Positions 17,095 to 26,993 of a stretch of DNA of 64,000 bases are shown piece after piece. The DNA lies in assembly GCA_052118425.1 (NCBI GenBank), contig JBQKHF010000004.1; one strand, written 5' to 3'. The DNA comes from Roseburia_C sp900315735. GTDB taxonomy: Bacteria; Bacillota; Clostridia; Lachnospirales; Lachnospiraceae. Both the position numbers and the translations under genes were made by a program. The notes beneath the pieces were generated by a model. That model saw only the letters and a list, made by a program, of their open reading frames with translations, was not told where the DNA came from and searched no databases. How positions within the stretch are numbered: position 1 is the stretch's first letter; every line of letters starts with the position of its first letter.

Positions 17095-17876
17095 AGTGTG
17101 AACAGATACGGGAAATATTAGAGACACTTGCTCCTGCAGCAATGGCCTGTGACTGGGATAATCCCGGATTTCAGGTCGGCAGATGGGAGAAAGAGATAAA
17201 CAGTATCTATCTGGCGGTGGATGCAACTGATGAAGTAATTGCGGAAGCAAAAGAACTTAAGGCGGATATGATACTGACGCATCATCCGTTAATCTTTGGC
17301 GGAATAAAAAATGTTCTTACCAGCGATTTTATCGGCAGAAGAATTTACGAGCTGGCACAGCAGGACATGGCTTACTGTGCGATGCATACGAATTTTGATA
17401 TCTGTGTCATGGCGGATTTTGCGGCAGAGTATCTGGAACTAAAAGAGGCAGAGCCTTTGGAAGTAACCGGAGAATGGCAGGGAAAATCCTGTGGCATTGG
17501 CAAAGTAGGAATGCTGCCACAGCAGATAAGCCTTGAGGACTGCGGCAGGATTGTAAGAAGCCGGTTTCAGACAGAAGAGGTAAAAGTATTTGGAGATACC
17601 AGCCGCATGATACAGCGGGTGGCTATCTGTCCCGGTTCCGGAAAGAGTGAAGTGGATGAAGCTATTGCAAAAGGTGCCCAGGTGTTGATAACAGGAGATA
17701 TCGACCATCATACGGGAATTGATGCAGTAGCCAGAGGCTTAAGTATTTTAGATGCAGGACATTATGGATTGGAGCATATTTTTGTAACCTATATGGCAGA
17801 ATATTTAAGGGAAAAGTTACCGGAAATAAATGTATACAGCCAGAAGTTACAATCTCCATTTTCCTATATTGTATAA
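17091..17876 (+). CDS. Nif3-like dinuclear metal centre protein (GTP cyclohydrolase I type 2/NIF3 family)
   Basis: This 261-aa protein contains the metal-binding pattern of the family: LTHHPLIF near residues 63-70 (two His), HTNFD near 98-102, and ITGDIDHH near 202-209 with the later GHYGLEH near 222-228. Family members form hexameric rings with two metals per active site; the reaction is not firmly established. Translational coupling to trmK by ATGA overlap is the common arrangement in Firmicutes. Confidence 0.9.
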   Translation: MKCEQIREILETLAPAAMACDWDNPGFQVGRWEKEINSIYLAVDATDEVIAEAKELKADMILTHHPLIFGGIKNVLTSDFIGRRIYELAQQDMAYCAMHTNFDICVMADFAAEYLELKEAEPLEVTGEWQGKSCGIGKVGMLPQQISLEDCGRIVRSRFQTEEVKVFGDTSRMIQRVAICPGSGKSEVDEAIAKGAQVLITGDIDHHTGIDAVARGLSILDAGHYGLEHIFVTYMAEYLREKLPEINVYSQKLQSPFSYIV

Positions 17877-17904
17877 ATAGTAATCAAAGAAATGGGGGAC
17901 TACT

Positions 17905-19599
17905 ATGGGGAAAATTAAATGCAGGATTAATATTCATGGGAATGTGAGGGAGTATGTACCGGAGACCACATACCAGCAGCTTGCCAAGGAATATCAGAAA
18001 CAGTTTCCGGATGATATTGTTCTGGTACTGGTGAACAATCGTCTGCGGGAACTGCGTGAGAAGGTAGAATCGGGAAATCTTACCTTTATTACAACGGCAG
18101 ATAAGGATGGACGGAAAGCATACCGGAGAAGTACCGCATTACTGATGCAGAAGGCGGTGCATAATCTTTATGGAGAAGAAAAGATTACGGTCCGCATCAT
18201 GCATTCCATTGCCCAGGGGTATTATTGTGAACTGAAACGGAATGAGGAAAAGAACGGAACATCTGAGCAGGCAGAAAAGATAGCAGTAGAGGAACAGATG
18301 TTAAAGGATTTGAAACAGGAGATGCATCGGCTGGTAGAAGCGGATCTTTTAATCGAAAAACACAGTCTGCCGACAGCAGATGCAGTGGAATTGTTCCGAA
18401 GACTGGGAATGACAGATAAAGAAAGGCTGTTCCGCTACCGGAGAAGCTCAAGGGTCAATATCTATGAGCTGGATCATTATAAAGATTATTTTTATGGATA
18501 TATGGTGCCATCTACCGGTTATCTGAAATATTTTGATTTAACTTTGTATAAAGAAGGGTTCATGTTACTCTTCCCGGGAAAAGATACCAGGGCAGTAGAA
18601 ATCTTTACACCGTCGGATAAATTGTATCAGACACTGGCAGAAGCATCAGAGTGGGGACATACCATGGGTGTAGGAACCATTGGAGCATTGAATGATGCGG
18701 TTTCTGCCGGCAGAATACAGGATATCATACTGATACAGGAAGCCCTGATGGAACAGAAAATAGGACAGCTGGCAGAGCAGATTAAAGAGGGACATAATAA
18801 GAAGTTTATTATGATAGCAGGCCCTTCCTCTTCCGGAAAGACAACATTTTCCCACCGACTGTCCATACAGCTTGCAGCCCATGGCATGAAACCACATCCG
18901 GTTCCACTGGACGATTTCTATGTAGACCGGGATAAGACGCCGAGAGACGCAGATGGAAAGCTTGATTTTGAGTGTCTGGAAGCGTTGGACATTGAACGCT
19001 TTAACAATGATATGACAAGTCTTTTAAACGGAGAGCCGACAGAACTTCCGATATTTAATTTTAAAACCGGAAAGCGGGAATCAAAGGGCAGAATAATGCA
19101 GCTTGGAGAAGATGATGTACTGGTCATTGAAGGAATTCATGGATTGAATGATAAATTGTCCTATTCTCTCCCAAAGGAAAGTAAATTCCGTATTTACATC
19201 AGCGCACTGACCCAGCTTGATATTGATGAGCATAACTGCCTGCCGACAACAGATGGCAGACTGATTCGGAGAATTGTAAGAGATGCAAGAACCAGAGCTA
19301 CTTCGGCAAGAGAAACCATTGCCATGTGGGATTCTGTCAGACGGGGCGAAGAGAAAAATATCTTCCCATTCCAGGAAGGGACAGATGTGATGTTTAATTC
19401 TGCTTTAATTTATGAACTTGCCGTGCTGAAACAGTATGCAGAACCGTTACTGTTTGCGATTGAGCGGGATTGCCCGGAATATCTTGAGGCGAAGAGATTA
19501 CTGAAGTTCTTAGATTATTTTCTTCCTGTACCGGCGGATAACATCAATAATAATTCAATTATCCGTGAATTTATCGGTGGAAGCTGTTTTAACGTTTAA
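17905..19599 (+). CDS. Uridine kinase-like nucleoside kinase with N-terminal TGS and tRNA-synthetase-like domains
   Basis: In this 564-aa protein the first ~270 residues resemble the TGS plus second additional domain of threonyl-tRNA synthetase. The C-terminal part is a P-loop kinase of the uridine kinase/phosphoribulokinase type with Walker A GPSSSGKT near residue 306 and DDFYVDRDKTPRD near 334. The family is widespread in Clostridia and is usually annotated as nucleoside kinase; the natural substrate is unclear. It follows nif3 after 28 nt and ends the housekeeping operon at a strong terminator. Confidence 0.88.
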   Translation: MGKIKCRINIHGNVREYVPETTYQQLAKEYQKQFPDDIVLVLVNNRLRELREKVESGNLTFITTADKDGRKAYRRSTALLMQKAVHNLYGEEKITVRIMHSIAQGYYCELKRNEEKNGTSEQAEKIAVEEQMLKDLKQEMHRLVEADLLIEKHSLPTADAVELFRRLGMTDKERLFRYRRSSRVNIYELDHYKDYFYGYMVPSTGYLKYFDLTLYKEGFMLLFPGKDTRAVEIFTPSDKLYQTLAEASEWGHTMGVGTIGALNDAVSAGRIQDIILIQEALMEQKIGQLAEQIKEGHNKKFIMIAGPSSSGKTTFSHRLSIQLAAHGMKPHPVPLDDFYVDRDKTPRDADGKLDFECLEALDIERFNNDMTSLLNGEPTELPIFNFKTGKRESKGRIMQLGEDDVLVIEGIHGLNDKLSYSLPKESKFRIYISALTQLDIDEHNCLPTTDGRLIRRIVRDARTRATSARETIAMWDSVRRGEEKNIFPFQEGTDVMFNSALIYELAVLKQYAEPLLFAIERDCPEYLEAKRLLKFLDYFLPVPADNINNNSIIREFIGGSCFNV

Positions 19600-19614
19600 A
19601 TAAGAAGTAATGTA

Positions 19615-19668
19615 AGGGATAGACAGGTGCTTTTTGTGGAAAAGAGACATTTGTCTATCCCTGTTTTT
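19615..19668 (+). terminator. Intrinsic terminator ending the dgt-dnaG-rpoD operon
   Basis: A perfect 11-bp stem, AGGGATAGACA (19615-19625) with TGTCTATCCCT (19652-19662), has a 26-nt loop and is followed by GTTTTT. Confidence 0.85.
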
Positions 19669-19722
19669 GACTAAAAATGGAAAAATCAGACAAATAATGA
19701 CAAATAAAAAAGGTGGGTTTTG

Positions 19723-19751
19723 TTGAAAAGTGTGAAAAGATGGTTTATAAT
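19723..19751 (+). promoter_or_regulatory. Sigma-A promoter of the type IV pilus operon
   Basis: TTGAAA (19723-19728), a 17-bp spacer and TATAAT (19746-19751). The start site should be near 19758, about 56 nt before pilB. No c-di-GMP riboswitch pattern is seen in the short leader. Confidence 0.8.
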
Positions 19752-19813
19752 AGCTTAATGAGGAATTTTGTCACATGATGACTTGGATAGAATGATTTGG
19801 AGAGTGGCAGAGA

Positions 19814-21508
19814 ATGGAAAGCAGACAGAAGAAACGTCTGGGAGATATGCTGATTGAGGAACAGATTGTTTCAGATGAGCAACTTTCAGATGCATTGGAA
19901 AAGAAAAAGGGAACCACAAAAAGGCTGGGTGAAGTTCTGGTAGAACTGGGTTATACCAGCGAGACAGATATTGCCAAGGCACTGTCAAGGCAGCTTGGCC
20001 TGGAAATTGTCTCTCTTAGTGGAATACAGATAGAAGAAAATGTGTTAAAACTGGTAGACGTGGCAGTTTTAAGAAAATATGTCATGGTGCCGATTGGCTT
20101 CTCACCGAATAATATGAATGAAGTCCGTGTGGCAATGGCTGACCCGATGGATATGCGTGGAATTGATGACTTTTCCATTATTACCAATCTGCAGGTCACA
20201 CCGTTAATTGCAACGACCCATGATATTATGCTTACCCTTGACCGCTTCTATGGAAGCAGCGAAGCACGAAAGGTGGCAGAGGCATATGCGCTGGAACGCC
20301 GGCAGGAGGAACAGCGGGAGCAGGAGCGGGAAGACGATGAAGATATTGCCAATTCTCCTATCGTGCTTTTGGTAAATGCCATGATTGAGCAGGCAGCAAG
20401 ACAGCGTGCCAGTGATATACATATCGAAGCATTGGAAAGCCGTGTAAGAATCCGCTATCGAATCGATGGTGTGTTATATGAGAAGGCGAGCTATGACATC
20501 CGCCTCCTGAATGCAATTACAGCACGTATCAAGATTATCGGCGGTATGGATATTTCAGAGAAAAGAAAACCGCAGGATGGTCGAATCACTCTTGTGGTAG
20601 ACCGTGTGGAATATGATATCCGTGTATCAATCCTGCCAACGGTTTACGGAGAAAAATGTGTACTTCGTCTTGCACAGAAGAAGGCACTGACCAAAGATAA
20701 GAGAGAGCTTGGATTTACACCGGAAGAGTTGGAAAGCTTTGACCGTATGCTAAAGCATCCGAATGGAATCCTTTTGGTAACAGGACCGACCGGAAGTGGT
20801 AAATCAACGACTCTTTATACCGCACTTTCTGAATTGAATACAGAAGATATTAACATTATTACAGTAGAGGACCCGGTAGAGGCGAATCTGGATGGAGTCA
20901 ATCAGGTACAGGTAAATGCCAAAGCGGATATGACTTTCGCATCTGCATTGCGTTCTATCTTACGACAGGATCCGGATATTATCATGATTGGTGAGATTCG
21001 AGACGAAGAAACAGCAGAGATTGCGGTACAGGCTTCTATTACCGGACATCTGGTAGTAAGTACCCTGCATACCAACAGTGCGGCAGGAACCATTACCCGA
21101 ATGTTAAATATGGGGGTAGAGGGATACCTTCTTGCAGATTCCGTAATCGGAGTGATTGCCCAGCGTCTGGTGCGGAGACTTTGTCCGAACTGTAAACAGC
21201 CGCATAAGCCGACTGAATATGAGCGCAAGCTTCTGAATCTGGATGATTTGGATGAGACGATGATTTTTGAAGCAAAGGGCTGTCCAATGTGTGCCAATAC
21301 AGGATATAAGGGCAGAATCGGTGTCTATGAGATGATGGAAATCAACACAGAAATGAAAAATGCCATAGCAAAAGATGCTTCCACTGCCGAAATCAAACAT
21401 CTGGCAGTAGAAAATGGAATGGAAACTCTTGCAGCGGGAGCCAGACGTAAAGTTTTAGAAGGAATTACTTCTGTGTCAGAGCTGGTGGGAGTATCTGCTG
21501 AGGATTAA
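19814..21508 (+). CDS. pilB: Type IV pilus assembly ATPase
   Basis: This 564-aa hexameric ATPase powers pilin polymerisation from the cytoplasm. The N-terminal T2SSE_N/MshEN-type domain spans about 1-150. The ATPase core has Walker A GPTGSGKST near 324, the Asp box following it, and Walker B with IMIGEIRDEETAE near 392. The tetracysteine zinc site CPNC near 457 and CPMC near 490 is typical of PilB/GspE and absent from PilT. It is the first gene of the pilus operon, 21 nt before pilT. Confidence 0.95.
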   Translation: MESRQKKRLGDMLIEEQIVSDEQLSDALEKKKGTTKRLGEVLVELGYTSETDIAKALSRQLGLEIVSLSGIQIEENVLKLVDVAVLRKYVMVPIGFSPNNMNEVRVAMADPMDMRGIDDFSIITNLQVTPLIATTHDIMLTLDRFYGSSEARKVAEAYALERRQEEQREQEREDDEDIANSPIVLLVNAMIEQAARQRASDIHIEALESRVRIRYRIDGVLYEKASYDIRLLNAITARIKIIGGMDISEKRKPQDGRITLVVDRVEYDIRVSILPTVYGEKCVLRLAQKKALTKDKRELGFTPEELESFDRMLKHPNGILLVTGPTGSGKSTTLYTALSELNTEDINIITVEDPVEANLDGVNQVQVNAKADMTFASALRSILRQDPDIIMIGEIRDEETAEIAVQASITGHLVVSTLHTNSAAGTITRMLNMGVEGYLLADSVIGVIAQRLVRRLCPNCKQPHKPTEYERKLLNLDDLDETMIFEAKGCPMCANTGYKGRIGVYEMMEINTEMKNAIAKDASTAEIKHLAVENGMETLAAGARRKVLEGITSVSELVGVSAED

Positions 21509-21528
21509 GGAGAACTGGGGATTTTACA

Positions 21529-22587
21529 ATGAACAGAATAGAAATGTTTTTGCGGGAAGGAAATGAAAAAGGGGCATCCGATATCCATCTTGCACCGGGA
21601 AGCCCGGTGATGTTCCGGATTGATGGAGAACTGGTTCCTGCATCAGATGAGAAGATAAAACCATTTGAAATAGAAGAAATGATAGAACCGCTGTTGACGG
21701 AAGAGCAGAAGGCAGAGCTGAAGGAAAATGGAGAACTGGATTTTGCGTATTCTATCGCAGGCTTTCACAGGGTGCGTTTTAATGTGTTCCGTCAGAGAGG
21801 TACTTATGCGGTAGCACTCCGTATACTCTCGTTTGAGATACCGGAAGCAAAGCGGCTGGGTATTCCACCATCTGTGGTTGACCTGACCAACCGCAAGCGT
21901 GGACTGGTATTGGTAACAGGACCGACCGGAAGTGGTAAATCTACCACACTGGCGTCTTTGATACATATTATTTCTGAAACATATGCTAAGACAATTATTA
22001 CACTGGAAGACCCGATTGAGTATTTGCATCCTCACAGCAAGTCAATTGTATTGCAGAGGGAAATCGGTTACGACAGTAAGAGTTATGCGTCAGCACTTCG
22101 CGCCGCATTGCGTGAAGACCCGGATGTAATTCTGGTGGGGGAGATGCGTGACCTGGAAACAATCAGTATTGCGATTACTGCGGCAGAGACCGGACATCTG
22201 GTATTTTCAACCCTGCATACCAACAGTGCAGCAGCAACCATTGACCGTGTCATTGACGTGTTTCCACCGCATCAGCAGCAGCAGACCAGGATACAGCTGT
22301 CAGGTGTTATTGAAGGAATTATCGCCCAGCAGCTTCTTCCAAAGGAAGGCGGTGGACGTGTGGCAGCTTACGAGGTCATGCTTGCCACTCCGGCAATCCG
22401 TAACCTGATACGTGAAGGAAAGAGTTTCCAGATACAGTCTATGATACAGACCAGCAAGAAGCTTGGTATGCAGGCAATGGATGATGCCATTTATGACCTT
22501 TATATGCAGAATAAGATATCCGCAGAAGATGCCGTAAGCTTTGCACAGGAGCCGGCAGTTATGCAGCAGAAAGTGACTTTATTCTAA
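21529..22587 (+). CDS. pilT: Type IV pilus retraction ATPase
   Basis: This 352-aa protein is shorter than PilB and lacks its N-terminal domain and tetracysteine motif. Walker A is GPTGSGKSTT near 131 and Walker B VILVGEMRDLETIS near 200. The PilT-specific AIRNLIREGK motif near 291-300 is required for retraction in characterised PilT proteins. Its presence implies a retractile pilus and therefore possible twitching motility or DNA uptake. It starts after AAGGAG. Confidence 0.95.
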   Translation: MNRIEMFLREGNEKGASDIHLAPGSPVMFRIDGELVPASDEKIKPFEIEEMIEPLLTEEQKAELKENGELDFAYSIAGFHRVRFNVFRQRGTYAVALRILSFEIPEAKRLGIPPSVVDLTNRKRGLVLVTGPTGSGKSTTLASLIHIISETYAKTIITLEDPIEYLHPHSKSIVLQREIGYDSKSYASALRAALREDPDVILVGEMRDLETISIAITAAETGHLVFSTLHTNSAAATIDRVIDVFPPHQQQQTRIQLSGVIEGIIAQQLLPKEGGGRVAAYEVMLATPAIRNLIREGKSFQIQSMIQTSKKLGMQAMDDAIYDLYMQNKISAEDAVSFAQEPAVMQQKVTLF

Positions 22588-22663
22588 GGGTCACAATTCA
22601 TAGAAGAAAGATTAAAAATCTTTGGAATTCAACCGATAAATATACTATAAGGGAGATGAGAAA

Positions 22664-23878
22664 GTGCCCAGTTATTCATATATAGCAGTGGATGCCATGG
22701 GAAAAGAGAAGAAGGCAACCATTGATGCAGAAAATCAGGATAAAGCGGCGGCCCAGCTTAAGAAAAACGGACTTACCTTAATATCTATAAAAGAGGTTGG
22801 TTTATTAGAAAAAGATATTAAATTAAGCTTTGGACGGAAAGTAAAGCCAAGGGATTTAAGCGTATTCTGCCGGCAGTTTGTCAGTATGATAGAAGCCGGT
22901 GTTACAGTAATTGATGCCCTTGGAATGTTAGAGGAACAGACAGAAAATAAGAGACTTTCCGCTGCACTTCATGAAGTAAGGACAGAAGTGGAAAAAGGAC
23001 AGACACTTTCTGAAGCCATGGGACATCAGGTAGATACTTTCCCGGAAATGTTAGTGAATATGGTAGCGGCAGGAGAGACCTCCGGTAATATCGAACTTTC
23101 CTTCAGCCGTATGGCAGTGCAGTTTGACAAGACGGCAAAGCTGGCCGGCTTAATGAAAAAGTCGCTGGCTTATCCGGTAGTGCTTTTAATCGTAGCAGTA
23201 TTAATTGTCATTCTGATGGTAGTAAAAGTAATACCGGGATATGCAGCCACCTTTGAACAGGCGGGCATGGAACTGCCGGGTATCACCAAAGCCATGATGA
23301 GCATGAGCCATGTGATTACAAAATTCTGGTATCTCTTTGTGGGAGGAATTCTGTTTATTGCACTTGGCATTAGAGAATGGCGAAAGACAGAAAATGGTCA
23401 GTTGTTCTTTGGTAAAATAGCAATGAAACTTCCATTATTCGGTAAGTTAAATATAAAGACTTATTCTTCACAGTTTGCCCGTACATTAAGTACATTGATG
23501 TATGCAGGAATCCCATTGATTCATGGCATTGATGCAGTAACCAAACTGATGAAGAACCGCCACTTCCAGATTCAGCTTCAGTCGGCAAGAGAAGAAGTGG
23601 CAAAGGGAGTTCCTTTATCCGAACCGCTTCGAAGAGGTGGCTTATTCCCACCAATGGTAGTTCACATGCTTTCCATCGGAGAAGAAACCGGTGATATTGA
23701 AGGTATGTTAGACAAGCTGGCGGATTACTATGATGAAGAAGTTGAAATGACCACTCAGACAGTTATGGCAGCAATGGAGCCGATGATTATTGTGGTTATG
23801 GCAATTATCGTAGTCATTCTGATTGCAGCCATTTACGCGCCGATGCTTTCTATGTACAATCAGCTCGGCAATATGTAA
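22664..23878 (+). CDS. pilC: Type IV pilus inner-membrane platform protein
   Basis: This 404-aa protein has two T2SSF domains (about 67-190 and 270-392), each followed by membrane helices (about 165-190, 220-240 and 368-392). It links the ATPases to pilin insertion. The start is GTG at 22664 after GGGAGATGAG; the N-terminal PSYSYIAVDAMGKEKKATI is the usual PilC start. It lies in order after pilB and pilT. Confidence 0.94.
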   Translation: MPSYSYIAVDAMGKEKKATIDAENQDKAAAQLKKNGLTLISIKEVGLLEKDIKLSFGRKVKPRDLSVFCRQFVSMIEAGVTVIDALGMLEEQTENKRLSAALHEVRTEVEKGQTLSEAMGHQVDTFPEMLVNMVAAGETSGNIELSFSRMAVQFDKTAKLAGLMKKSLAYPVVLLIVAVLIVILMVVKVIPGYAATFEQAGMELPGITKAMMSMSHVITKFWYLFVGGILFIALGIREWRKTENGQLFFGKIAMKLPLFGKLNIKTYSSQFARTLSTLMYAGIPLIHGIDAVTKLMKNRHFQIQLQSAREEVAKGVPLSEPLRRGGLFPPMVVHMLSIGEETGDIEGMLDKLADYYDEEVEMTTQTVMAAMEPMIIVVMAIIVVILIAAIYAPMLSMYNQLGNM

Positions 23879-23889
23879 CCTGAATTAAG

Positions 23890-23930
23890 ATTCCGTAATA
23901 GGGGCGGAATTTTAAGATAAAATATTTTAT
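23890..23930 (+). promoter_or_regulatory. Short hairpin and AT palindrome between pilC and pilA
   Basis: A 6-bp stem (23890-23895 with 23905-23910) followed by TTT could act as a weak attenuator. Just after it lies a perfect 14-bp palindrome ATAAAATATTTTAT (23917-23930). This may set the major pilin apart in expression or mark an RNA processing site; evidence is only structural. Confidence 0.35.
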
Positions 23931-23956
23931 ATTTATACAAGAAGGAGAATAGCATT

Positions 23957-24421
23957 ATGAACAAGATTAGAAACAGAAAAAACAACAAAGGATTTTCATT
24001 AGTTGAGTTAATCATCGTTATTGCCATCATGGCAATCTTAGCAGGAATCTTAATTCCACAGTTTGTTAAGTACATCAGCAGCTCAAAAGTATCTGGAGAT
24101 ATCCAGCAGGCAGAGAATATCTACAATGCAGTAGCAGCTCAGTACGCTGATTCTCAGGGAACAGCACCAACAGATATGACTTACGATGGAAACAAGCATG
24201 AAGTAACAGATGCGGTTGCAGAAGCATTAGAAATGGGAAAATCAGCACCTACATGTAAAGTAGATTCCGGCTATGTATTTATGTATAGCTGTGATGATAA
24301 GGGTGCAGTTGCTGTATATCTTGCACCAGCAAGCGAAAAAGATAAAGCTTATGATTCAACAAAAGATACCAAGATTTCTCCAGCCATCGAAGGTAAAGAT
24401 GCAGATAAGTGGACAAAATAA
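23957..24421 (+). CDS. pilA: Major type IV pilin (prepilin)
   Basis: This 154-aa protein has a short basic leader NKIRNRKNNKG cleaved before FSLVELIIVIAIMAILAGILIP, with Glu at mature position 5. The hydrophobic N-terminal helix forms the pilus core. The globular part has exactly two Cys residues (CKVDSGYVFMYSC region, near residues 113 and 123), which probably form a disulfide. A strong GAAGGAG ribosome site and its own intergenic leader fit high expression. It is processed by the peptidase encoded next. Confidence 0.95.
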   Translation: MNKIRNRKNNKGFSLVELIIVIAIMAILAGILIPQFVKYISSSKVSGDIQQAENIYNAVAAQYADSQGTAPTDMTYDGNKHEVTDAVAEALEMGKSAPTCKVDSGYVFMYSCDDKGAVAVYLAPASEKDKAYDSTKDTKISPAIEGKDADKWTK

Positions 24422-24452
24422 TCCACTAAGCTAAGAAAGGACAATACATACC

Positions 24453-25211
24453 ATGACACCAATGCTTGCACTCATTACATTATTTATTTTCTTATATGGA
24501 ATTGTCATCGGAAGCTTCTTGAATGTCTGTATCTACCGGATACCGCAGAAAGAAGATATCGTCCGGGAAAGTTCCCATTGTATGAGCTGCGGGCACCGGT
24601 TGAAATGGTATGATTTAGTGCCACTGTTCAGTTATCTTACATTAAAAGGAAAATGCCGTTACTGTGGTTCGAAGCTGTCAAAGCAGTACCCTATCGTCGA
24701 AGCACTCAATGGAATTCTTTATGTCGTAATATTTTATGCGACAGATTTTAGCCTGGACAGTATTTTATACTGTCTTATGACTTCTGCGTTAATCGTACTT
24801 AGTGTTATAGATTTTCGCACCTATGAGATTCCTTTTGGAATCAATGTGTTCCTGTTTGTACTGGGGGTTATCCGGTGCGTATTTGGAAAAGGGGACAGAG
24901 GAACCTTGATTATTGGTTTCTTTGCAGTGAGCTTGTTCTTGCTGTTATTATCACTTCTTACCAGAGGAGCAGCAATCGGTGGTGGAGACATCAAACTGAT
25001 GGCGGCTGCCGGGCTGCTTCTCGGATGGAAGTTGATTATTCTTGCATTTGTAATTGGATGTATTGTAGGTTCTGTGGTACATCTGGTACGGATGAAATTA
25101 TATGGTGCCGGCAGAATGCTGGCGTTGGGTCCTTACTTATCGGTCGGGATTTTTATTGCTGCCCTGTGGGGAGATGCAATGATTGGCTGGTATTTAGGAC
25201 TTTTTATGTAG
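24453..25211 (+). CDS. pilD: Prepilin peptidase/N-methyltransferase
   Basis: This 252-aa polytopic membrane aspartic protease cleaves prepilin leaders and methylates the new N-terminus. A cytoplasmic zinc loop has CMSC near 44-47 and CRYC near 70-73. Catalytic Asp residues are visible in VIDFRTYEIP (near 114) and GGGDIKLMAA (near 177). Length and the four-Cys loop indicate the bifunctional form. Confidence 0.95.
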   Translation: MTPMLALITLFIFLYGIVIGSFLNVCIYRIPQKEDIVRESSHCMSCGHRLKWYDLVPLFSYLTLKGKCRYCGSKLSKQYPIVEALNGILYVVIFYATDFSLDSILYCLMTSALIVLSVIDFRTYEIPFGINVFLFVLGVIRCVFGKGDRGTLIIGFFAVSLFLLLLSLLTRGAAIGGGDIKLMAAAGLLLGWKLIILAFVIGCIVGSVVHLVRMKLYGAGRMLALGPYLSVGIFIAALWGDAMIGWYLGLFM

Positions 25212-25289
25212 AAAAGAGTGATTGTAAGTGGAAAGTGTATGAAGCTTTGGGTATGCTTTCCAGTTATAATCACGAAAGGTGAGTGAAGG

Positions 25290-26993
25290 ATGAAGATATT
25301 AAGTATAGAAATAGGTGTAGATGTAACCCATGTATTAGAGACTGATTACCGAGTTAAGAATCCGAAAGTATATCACAGCTTTAGCTTTCAGACGCCGATA
25401 GGTGTAGTCGGGGAAGCAGGAGTGCGGAAGAATGAAGAATTCCGCACAGTCTTATATAAACTTTTAGATGTACATAAGATTAAGACAAGAAAAACATTAT
25501 TTGTCATTAATTCCGGTAAGATAGCAAGCCGTGAAGTGTTGATTCCAATGGTAAAGGAAAACCGCATCAAGGATTTCTTAAATACCAATTCGGCTGATTT
25601 CTTCCCGGTTGATTTATCACAATATCAGCTGGTATATCGGAATGAGGGAATAGTACAGCATGAGAATTTAAAGAAGAGAAAGCTGTTTGTATTTGCAGTG
25701 CCGGGAGATTTGGTACAGTCCTATGAAGAGCTGGCGGCATCCTGCTCTCTGGAGCTTACAGCACTTGACTATGTAGGAAACAGTGTATTCCAGATTATGA
25801 ACAAGGCTGCCGGTAACCGGATTTGCTGCTCTGTAAAATTAGATGACAGTGCAACGATGATAACTATTACCAGTCAGGGCATGGTTGTATTACAGAGAAC
25901 AGTATTCTATGGCTTTAGTGAAGTGGAAAATGTTGTAAATGAATCCGGTTTGTTTTCCAAAGAACAGTATCCGTCTGCAATGGATGTGTTACAGCAGGTA
26001 GACTGTCTGGCGGGAATACAGACAACTGCGGAAGATGCTTTGGGAGCAATGCGCACAGAAGCAACGGAAGCATTACGGCCGATGATTGGAAATATCCGGA
26101 GAGTATTAGATTATTACCAGTCCAGAAGCAATGGCGCAGAAGTAACGGACTGCTACCTCATTGGTAATGGAGCATATATCAAGGGATTGGACCGCCTGAT
26201 GTCTTTGGAATTAAATATTCCGGTACATTTACAGGAAAAGGATGTTTTGACGGGCTTCCGTGCTAATGGCGGCAAGTTTGATGCTATGTATGAAGCCTGC
26301 TATGGTGCAGCTATCCAGCCGCTGGATTTCGTATTCGGAGTAGCTCAGACTGCAAGAATATTAGAAGAGAAGAAGAAACGTGAGATGCTGGCAGCAAAGC
26401 TTATCGGACTGCTTTGTGTATTATGTGCCATCGTACTTCTGATAATGTCCGGAATACAGAGAATTACATTGTCCCATGAACTGAGTACATTAAATAAAGA
26501 AAAAGAAGATTTACAGTATATACAGGATATCTATAATGCATATGTAGATACCAAGGTTCAGTATGATGATGTAGTCAAGATGAATGGTAAAACAGAGACG
26601 GTCAGTGATGCATTGGCAGATGCCATCAAGGAAATGGAAGAGAAATTCCCATCCGGCGTAAAAGTAGTAAGCCTTACCAGCAATGGAGAGGGAATATCCA
26701 TGGATATTGAGGTATCTTCCAAGGAAGAGGCAGCAAAAATATTACAGAACCTTGCAACTTTTGATATATTCCGAAGCGTAACCACCAGCGGAATTACAGA
26801 GAATACGGATGAGAGCGGCAAAACAACGGTATCTTTCTCTGTAATGTGTGTTTATGTAAATGGAACAGCCGATGATTCTATTGATACCGAGACCACACCG
26901 GAAGAGGATGTAGAGACCTATATGAATGGAGACCAGTACATTTATCCGGATATGGAAGGCAGCACCGAGAGTGGGGAGGCAGACAATGAATAA
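25290..26993 (+). CDS. PilM-PilN fusion protein of the pilus inner-membrane assembly
   Basis: In this 567-aa protein residues 1-350 have the actin-like PilM fold (ILSIEIG start, later LIGNGAYIKGLDRLM near 290-304). A membrane helix at about 368-389 is followed by a coiled coil and a ferredoxin-like ectodomain, the layout of PilN. PilM and PilN are usually separate and PilN binds PilM by a short cytoplasmic peptide; here both are one chain. The C-terminus is acidic. The gene overlaps the PilO-like gene by 8 nt. Confidence 0.85.
   Translation: MKILSIEIGVDVTHVLETDYRVKNPKVYHSFSFQTPIGVVGEAGVRKNEEFRTVLYKLLDVHKIKTRKTLFVINSGKIASREVLIPMVKENRIKDFLNTNSADFFPVDLSQYQLVYRNEGIVQHENLKKRKLFVFAVPGDLVQSYEELAASCSLELTALDYVGNSVFQIMNKAAGNRICCSVKLDDSATMITITSQGMVVLQRTVFYGFSEVENVVNESGLFSKEQYPSAMDVLQQVDCLAGIQTTAEDALGAMRTEATEALRPMIGNIRRVLDYYQSRSNGAEVTDCYLIGNGAYIKGLDRLMSLELNIPVHLQEKDVLTGFRANGGKFDAMYEACYGAAIQPLDFVFGVAQTARILEEKKKREMLAAKLIGLLCVLCAIVLLIMSGIQRITLSHELSTLNKEKEDLQYIQDIYNAYVDTKVQYDDVVKMNGKTETVSDALADAIKEMEEKFPSGVKVVSLTSNGEGISMDIEVSSKEEAAKILQNLATFDIFRSVTTSGITENTDESGKTTVSFSVMCVYVNGTADDSIDTETTPEEDVETYMNGDQYIYPDMEGSTESGEADNE

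Noticed and set aside
22588..22663. Terminator between pilT and pilC
   Set aside because: Only a 5-bp AGATT/AATCT stem without T-run; too weak to support.
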